Positions 5,592-10,022 of a DNA stretch of 10,022 nt are shown here, one piece after another (position 1 is the first letter of the stretch; each line of letters begins with the position of its first letter). This stretch comes from CACPJA01 sp964629335 (GTDB lineage: Bacteria; Pseudomonadota; Gammaproteobacteria; Steroidobacterales; UBA11654): positions 1-10,022 of the forward strand of contig CAZVRH010000046.1 in assembly GCA_964629335.1 (NCBI GenBank), in the 5' to 3' direction. A program made the position numbers and the translations under genes. Below the pieces are notes generated by a model, which worked only from the letters and a program-made list of their open reading frames with translations, was not told where the DNA came from and did not search any database.

Positions 5592-6562
5592 AAATCCAAG
5601 CAAATCAAGCCCAATTAAATTTTGCAATGGTCAGTGTTGAAGATCTTGAGAAATCCATTGAGTTTTACTCCGAGATCATAGGATTAAAAGCGCTAACGAT
5701 TTTTGAATATGAAGCTGGGACAACTAATATTTGGAATGTTCCAAAAGGGACTCGAATAAGACAATCATTATGCCAAAGAGAAAATAGTGACATTGGCCAG
5801 GTGTTATTAATAGATTTTTCAAGTCTCCCAAGAAACTATATAAAAACCAATCCCAATACAGGAATGATAAGAGGATTTTGGAATATTAATTTTTATGTAA
5901 AAGATATCCATAGGTCTCTTGAGAGACTAGAAAATATGGGTTATTACGCATGGTCCGAACCAACTGAACATCAAATTGGTAATATGGTTGGAGCCCCAAT
6001 AGAAGTTATTATAGATGGCCCTGACGGTATTGCAGTTAATTTAGTTCAATTGCCAGAGAGTTCTGAACAGGAGTCCATTCAGGAAATATGTAATTTTTTT
6101 AAAGACAATGGAACAACTGAGAAAGGCTTTACAGAAATTGTCACAACATCGCATTGCGTCAATAACACACAAGCGGCTAAGAAATTCTATTCGAGTGTTC
6201 TCGGTATGAATGAAATATTTAGCGACGAGCTTTCGAGCAAAGAATCTAATCGATTTCTTAGAAGACCTGATGATGGAAGAACCATGATCACATTTATGCA
6301 AGGCAATCATCTTTATGGAAAAATCGCACTCTCTGAGCCAAAAAACTATTCGGTGCCCAATAACATTAACAATGCCTGTCCACCAAATATAGGCTATTTT
6401 GGGCAAGGATTTTTGATGAACGATACTCAGAAAGTTATTTCTAATAAATCTTTGAATCTTTCTCAACAAAGCACAATGTATCTTGGAAAAGATTATGCTT
6501 TGAAAGCTACATGCCTTTTATGTCCTGGGAGTGAAGCCCTTATTTATTTGTTAGAGCAATAA
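5585..6562 (+). CDS. two-module VOC (glyoxalase/extradiol dioxygenase fold) family protein
   Basis: 325 residues arranged as four beta-alpha-beta-beta-beta units. Unit starts are recognisable: LNFAMVSVEDLEKSIEFYSE (11-30), WNINFYVKDIHRSLERL (99-115), FTEIVTTSHCVNNTQAAKKF (182-201) and IGYFGQGFLMND (269-280). Units 2 and 4 end in PDGIAVNLVQL (146-156) and PGSEALIYLLEQ (314-325). The superfamily covers glyoxalase I, extradiol ring-cleaving dioxygenases, fosfomycin/bleomycin resistance proteins and isomerases. The usual metal-ligand positions appear replaced: F13 and T187 where His is common, N152 and Y321 where the Glu usually stands. It may therefore bind ligands without a metal or use a different site. 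There is no signal peptide. It is the first gene of an operon with the LLM oxidoreductase 32 bases downstream, suggesting a shared small-molecule pathway. Confidence 0.8.
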   Translation: MSKIQANQAQLNFAMVSVEDLEKSIEFYSEIIGLKALTIFEYEAGTTNIWNVPKGTRIRQSLCQRENSDIGQVLLIDFSSLPRNYIKTNPNTGMIRGFWNINFYVKDIHRSLERLENMGYYAWSEPTEHQIGNMVGAPIEVIIDGPDGIAVNLVQLPESSEQESIQEICNFFKDNGTTEKGFTEIVTTSHCVNNTQAAKKFYSSVLGMNEIFSDELSSKESNRFLRRPDDGRTMITFMQGNHLYGKIALSEPKNYSVPNNINNACPPNIGYFGQGFLMNDTQKVISNKSLNLSQQSTMYLGKDYALKATCLLCPGSEALIYLLEQ

Positions 6563-6581
6563 GATATAATTTTGGAAAACA

Positions 6582-6587
6582 AAGGAG
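6582..6587 (+). promoter_or_regulatory. strong ribosome binding site AAGGAG fixing a TTG start
   Basis: AAGGAG, within aaaggagaga, is the best Shine-Dalgarno match in the window and stands seven bases before TTG at 6595. No ATG occurs in this frame near the expected N-terminus, so TTG is very likely the true start. Confidence 0.75.
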
Positions 6588-6594
6588 AGATATT

Positions 6595-7623
6595 TTGACA
6601 GAAATTGGCGTAGTAATGGAGCCCGTTCCTAAGTGTTCAGCTGAGATGGCTTCCTTGATAGAGGGTATGGGCTTTGATTCAATTTTATGTCCTGACACAC
6701 AGAATTTATCAGCTGATCCTTATGGACAGCTGTCTCTAATTGCAAACGCTACCTCTACTATTAAAATGGGTACAGGGGTTACGCACCCGGTTACAAGAGA
6801 AGCCGCAGTGACTGCGTCAGCCATGGCTACATTACAAGAAGAGTCAGACGGTAGAGCGATTTGTGGAATTGGGCGAGGTGATTCTGCAGCCGCGCATATT
6901 GGTAAGAGACAGGCCACCACTGAGGAACTCAGAAGTTCTGTTTTGACCATTAAGAATTATTTTAAAGGAGAAGCTATTGATGTGGGTCAGATGCAATCCC
7001 CAATTCGCTGGATTGATCCTGAGATTATAGAACCTGTTCCAATCGATATTGCATGTACTGGACCAAAAACAATCGCTATGGCTTGCGATGTTGCTGATCA
7101 AGTCTCTTTTGCTGTGGGTAGTGCAATTGAGAGAGTAGAATGGGCCATGAGTACGGCTAGAGAAAGACTAGAGGAAACAGGAAGGCCTAGAGATGATTTA
7201 AAAATAGGAGCTTACATTAATCTGATTTGTGATCCGGATGAAAGAAAAGCTATTTCTATGGCAAGAATGTTAGCAGGCCTTGTTGCACACTTTACGGCTA
7301 TGAAGGAGGCTCCCACAGAGCATTTACCAGATCAACTGAAACCAATTACCAAAAAGCTTCAGACCGATTATGACATGATGAATCATTCCAGTGAGAAGGG
7401 TGGGCATCTTGATCTTATTGATGATGAATTTATTGAATGGTTCTCCATAGTCGGACCACCACAAAAATGTATTGATCGTTTAGGAGAGTTAATTGAGCTA
7501 GGGCTTGATCATGTCTATTTACTCGGTGGTTCCCCAGTAGCAGAGCCTAGGGATGCAAGACTTAGAGCCATGGTAGAACAAACAGAAATCTTTGCTAATG
7601 AAGTTCTACCAATATTTAAATAA
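6595..7623 (+). CDS. LLM-class (luciferase-like) flavin- or F420-dependent oxidoreductase
   Basis: 342 residues with a TIM-barrel luciferase-like signature close to the methylenetetrahydromethanopterin reductase-type branch. The key blocks are IGVVMEP (4-10), MGFDSILCPDTQNL (25-38), MGTGVTHPVTREAAVTAS (58-75), GRAICGIGRGDSA (86-98), DIACTGPKTIAMACDVADQV (151-170), GAYINLICDP (205-214) and VGPPQKCIDRL (286-296) with DHVYLLGGS (305-313). These line the flavin or deazaflavin site. Whether FMN or F420 is used cannot be told from sequence, and no F420 synthesis gene is in view. Translation starts at TTG behind a strong ribosome site, 32 bases after the VOC gene, so both are probably one operon. 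Relatives oxidise or reduce small organic molecules. The stop lies two bases from that of the convergent TonB receptor gene. Confidence 0.88.
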   Translation: MTEIGVVMEPVPKCSAEMASLIEGMGFDSILCPDTQNLSADPYGQLSLIANATSTIKMGTGVTHPVTREAAVTASAMATLQEESDGRAICGIGRGDSAAAHIGKRQATTEELRSSVLTIKNYFKGEAIDVGQMQSPIRWIDPEIIEPVPIDIACTGPKTIAMACDVADQVSFAVGSAIERVEWAMSTARERLEETGRPRDDLKIGAYINLICDPDERKAISMARMLAGLVAHFTAMKEAPTEHLPDQLKPITKKLQTDYDMMNHSSEKGGHLDLIDDEFIEWFSIVGPPQKCIDRLGELIELGLDHVYLLGGSPVAEPRDARLRAMVEQTEIFANEVLPIFK

Positions 7624-7625
7624 AT

Positions 7626-10022
7626 CTAAAATTCATAGTCTAATGAAAGGTTAATGAGCCGACCTCGGGGATCATGAAGTCTGGTATCAAAGCTAAAGTC
7701 TGGTGAATCATAAAGCAGTGGTGCTGATTTATCAAAAGCATTCATTAGATGAAGCCCTAGCTTTAGTTCATTGTTATTTATTTCAAAAGTTTTTCTGGCG
7801 CCAATATCAAACACCAAGAAAGAATCAACTTTATTTTCATAACCGTTAGAAATAGCTGCTGCAGGTAAAGGCCTTAGATTCTGATAGCCGTCCAGATATC
7901 TGGCATTAACAGAATAACGAATTTTGTTATAGGTTAAGCCAAAGAATGTGTTTAATCTGAGTCGAGGAAGTGAATGTGTGTGTGCATTATAATTAAATTT
8001 ACCGACCCTATTAACCATGTGGTCTTCATGTCCTCCTTCCTCTTCACCTTCATGACCTTCCTCCTCTTCTTCATGCTCAGGCGTTAGAAACTTAATGAGA
8101 TGCGTGGCATTAATACCTAAATCCAAAAGAACCCCATTGGTTAATTGTTTCTTATAATCAAAATTGACGTCTAAGCCTTTAACTTTTGTTTTTTCTTCGT
8201 TGAAGAATGTTGTGCTAACTGCTGTTATATCTCCGTATTCATTCCGTTGAATATCTGGGTTATCTGGATTTTCAGTAATTTTTGCTTGTGCATCTTCGAG
8301 TTCAAGTCGATCTTTATAATTGATTTTCCACAGATCTATTGATAGTGATGCATGGTTACTTATATCCCAAAGTAATCCCAAATTTGTATTGGTGGAAGTC
8401 GCCGGTTCTAAATTTGGGTTTCCAACCTGGATTACCCTTACAAAAAGCGAACTAGATTGTTCGACACCGTTAATGACATCTCTTACGCCACCTAATGCAA
8501 TTTCAGAACTATATAACTGAGCCATTGAAGGAGTTGAGAATGAAGTTCCCACTGAACCTCTTAACAATAATTCATCAGTGGGTCTAAAATTAAGCGATAG
8601 TTTAGGATCAAAAGAAGAATCGTTTTCTACTTTTTCGTACCGAGTCGCAAAAAGAAAATCAAAGCTTTCCGAGAATATCTTTTCTATTTCAAAAAAAATG
8701 GCTTTTTTATCCCTATTCGATGAAATATTTTTACCGCCACCTAGAAATAAAAGATCAGCACCTTTGATCAGATTTCCTGATTGATCAAATTCAGATCTTG
8801 CTAATTCGTTATATTTAACATGAAGAGATTCATCGTTTAACTGCATCCCGATTGCAATATTATTTTCATTAATTTTAGTTCTAAGGATTGCATCCAGAGA
8901 TGTTAATTTGCCAGTTCTTAAACTTTGTTCTGAACCCTTTATATACTGTATAAGGTCCTCCGAGTTTGATAACGGATCAAAAATATTCCATGTTTGATTG
9001 CCGTTCGAACCTCCATTGCCTGTGATTGCATTTTCCATTCTTGAATTGATGGTATCTGGTCGGTTATGAAAATTCTCATGTTTACTCTGAGTGATTGATA
9101 GCTCTAGGTTAGAGTTGTCATTAATATCTAAATTAACAACGCCACTTATATGATATTGGTCGATATCTTTAGGAGATAAAGGAGAAGGGAAAGATGATCC
9201 CAAGGGTCTGCCATACCATGTGACCGGAACATTAAAAGGGCTTCCGCCATGTCCTGGTTGTATCTTTCTTGACATAAAAGAAAGGGCTGGATATGAAGGG
9301 GACTGAGGGTTATCGTTTACATCAATATGAGCAGTAATTGCTGTGAATTTATAGCTTAAATTCTCATTTTTTTTCTTATAACTTAAGTAGAATTTTTTAT
9401 GATCCTCATCATTGACAATATTAAATCTTGTTCCGTAGAGAAATTTGCAAAATGACCCAACTAAAACTCCTCCATTTGTCTCACAATTTGGATCAGGAAC
9501 CCATTGACCGGACGTGTATGCTCCCGCATAATCGCCTATTAAAACTGTGTCTGCTTCACTAACCTTAAATGTATTACCCAGAGTGCTTAATCCATTTTCA
9601 GCTATTCGGGGTATTTCTGAGGATGAGAGAGCACTTCTGTCTAAAAGATTCATAGCTAAGACTAGATTTGAATTCTTAAAGTTTTTACCAAAAATAATAC
9701 CTAGGGTTTTATCAGATTGATCATAGCCGGACGTTTCTTGATGACCTACACTTATTTTTGTTCCATTAAACTCATCATAGGTAATAAAATTAATGACTCC
9801 GGCAACCGCATCACTACCATACAGAGAAGTGGCTCCTTCTTTGAGGATCTCGGTCCTGTTAAGTGCAATCTCAGGAATAATATTGACGTCAATATATCCC
9901 TCACCTTCATGAGAAGGAGTTCCTGCAAATGTTTGTCTTTTATTGTTAAGTAAAACTAATGTTGAGGCATGATCAAGTCCTCTTAGAGTGATTGCAGACA
10001 TTCCTTGATCAACACCATCGAG
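7626..10022 (-). CDS. TonB-dependent outer-membrane receptor, N-terminus beyond the window
   Basis: The reading frame stays open to the window edge: seven codons (LDGVDQG) precede the internal Met at 10001 and continue the plug domain, so the true start and signal peptide lie outside. Numbering from that Met, the plug includes SAITLRGLDHASTLVLLNNK (2-21) and EILKEGATSLYGSDAVAG (51-68), the conserved plug end. The rest is the 22-strand barrel, with the receptor motif LRGSVGTSFSTPSMAQLYSS (480-499), GNPNLEPATSTNTNLGL (527-543) and a C-terminal NLSLDYEF (784-791) ending in the Phe needed for barrel insertion. C173 and C185 probably form a disulfide in a surface loop. Residues 641-661 are a His/Glu-rich loop. 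Such receptors import siderophores, heme, metals, vitamins or glycans using TonB energy. The ligand is not identifiable, though the acidic His loop suggests a metal. Confidence 0.93.
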   Translation of the reverse strand, partial: LDGVDQGMSAITLRGLDHASTLVLLNNKRQTFAGTPSHEGEGYIDVNIIPEIALNRTEILKEGATSLYGSDAVAGVINFITYDEFNGTKISVGHQETSGYDQSDKTLGIIFGKNFKNSNLVLAMNLLDRSALSSSEIPRIAENGLSTLGNTFKVSEADTVLIGDYAGAYTSGQWVPDPNCETNGGVLVGSFCKFLYGTRFNIVNDEDHKKFYLSYKKKNENLSYKFTAITAHIDVNDNPQSPSYPALSFMSRKIQPGHGGSPFNVPVTWYGRPLGSSFPSPLSPKDIDQYHISGVVNLDINDNSNLELSITQSKHENFHNRPDTINSRMENAITGNGGSNGNQTWNIFDPLSNSEDLIQYIKGSEQSLRTGKLTSLDAILRTKINENNIAIGMQLNDESLHVKYNELARSEFDQSGNLIKGADLLFLGGGKNISSNRDKKAIFFEIEKIFSESFDFLFATRYEKVENDSSFDPKLSLNFRPTDELLLRGSVGTSFSTPSMAQLYSSEIALGGVRDVINGVEQSSSLFVRVIQVGNPNLEPATSTNTNLGLLWDISNHASLSIDLWKINYKDRLELEDAQAKITENPDNPDIQRNEYGDITAVSTTFFNEEKTKVKGLDVNFDYKKQLTNGVLLDLGINATHLIKFLTPEHEEEEEGHEGEEEGGHEDHMVNRVGKFNYNAHTHSLPRLRLNTFFGLTYNKIRYSVNARYLDGYQNLRPLPAAAISNGYENKVDSFLVFDIGARKTFEINNNELKLGLHLMNAFDKSAPLLYDSPDFSFDTRLHDPRGRLINLSLDYEF
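8019..8081 (-). other. His/Glu-rich segment encoded within the TonB receptor
   Basis: This encodes residues 641-661 (counted from the Met at 10001). The 21 residues contain four His (643, 650, 658, 661), ten Glu and one Asp, and are followed by H674 and H676 in NAHTHS. It interrupts two barrel strands near the C-terminal end and should be a loop. Clusters like this are known in outer-membrane zinc receptors such as ZnuD, where surface His/acidic residues capture metal. Confidence 0.7.

Noticed and set aside
6041..6469. Open reverse-strand frame of 142 codons inside the VOC gene
   Set aside because: The forward frame carries the conserved VOC units throughout this stretch. The antisense product is a low-complexity mix of Ile, Arg and Phe without domain features.
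9999..10001. ATG as the start of the TonB receptor
   Set aside because: The frame stays open for seven more codons to the edge, which continue the plug domain, and a start here would lose the signal peptide and half of the plug. It is an internal methionine.

Overview
The window looks like a piece of a compact, AT-rich proteobacterial chromosome. A marine gammaproteobacterium of the SAR86 or oligotrophic-gamma type is my best guess. The reasons are a tRNA-Lys end that closely resembles the gammaproteobacterial form with an encoded CCA, a BolA-family gene, an outer-membrane lipoprotein signal, a TonB-dependent receptor, strong A/T bias and almost no space between genes. The lineage is inferred, not proven. 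I see no insertion sequence, integrase, CRISPR array, phage gene or plasmid function.

Layout. Bases 1-55 are the 3' part of tRNA-Lys(TTT), followed directly by a possible 33-codon membrane microprotein (61-162). A forward pair follows: a class I SAM-dependent O-methyltransferase (172-831) and a DUF2237 protein (834-1205). After a good sigma70-like promoter comes a second forward pair: an exported lipoprotein that I read as a divergent coproporphyrinogen III oxidase (HemF)-like protein (1269-2228), and a 5-TM protein of the DUF2269/CopD/HemJ-like type (2238-2828). Three singly transcribed genes come next: a reverse-strand isopenicillin-N-synthase-like 2-oxoglutarate/Fe(II) oxygenase (2833-3828), a forward BolA-family protein (3880-4188), and a reverse-strand fusion of an NTF2/SnoaL-like domain with a SAM methyltransferase (4185-5546). 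A forward operon holds a two-module VOC protein (5585-6562) and a luciferase-like (LLM) flavin/F420 oxidoreductase (6595-7623). The window closes with a reverse-strand TonB-dependent receptor whose N-terminus lies beyond base 10022.

How the genes may work together. The VOC/LLM operon, the 2OG oxygenase, the two methyltransferases and the TonB receptor have the flavour of uptake and oxidative or methyl modification of small organic molecules, but no substrate can be named from sequence. The most unusual item is the lipoprotein plus membrane protein pair at 1269-2828. A HemF-like fold carried on a lipoprotein signal peptide would be outside the cytoplasm, where the classical heme enzyme does not act, and its partner resembles the superfamily that includes the HemJ protoporphyrinogen oxidase. 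All three convergent gene junctions are within 4 bp (one overlapping by 4 bp) and have no room for an intergenic hairpin terminator, consistent with a streamlined genome.
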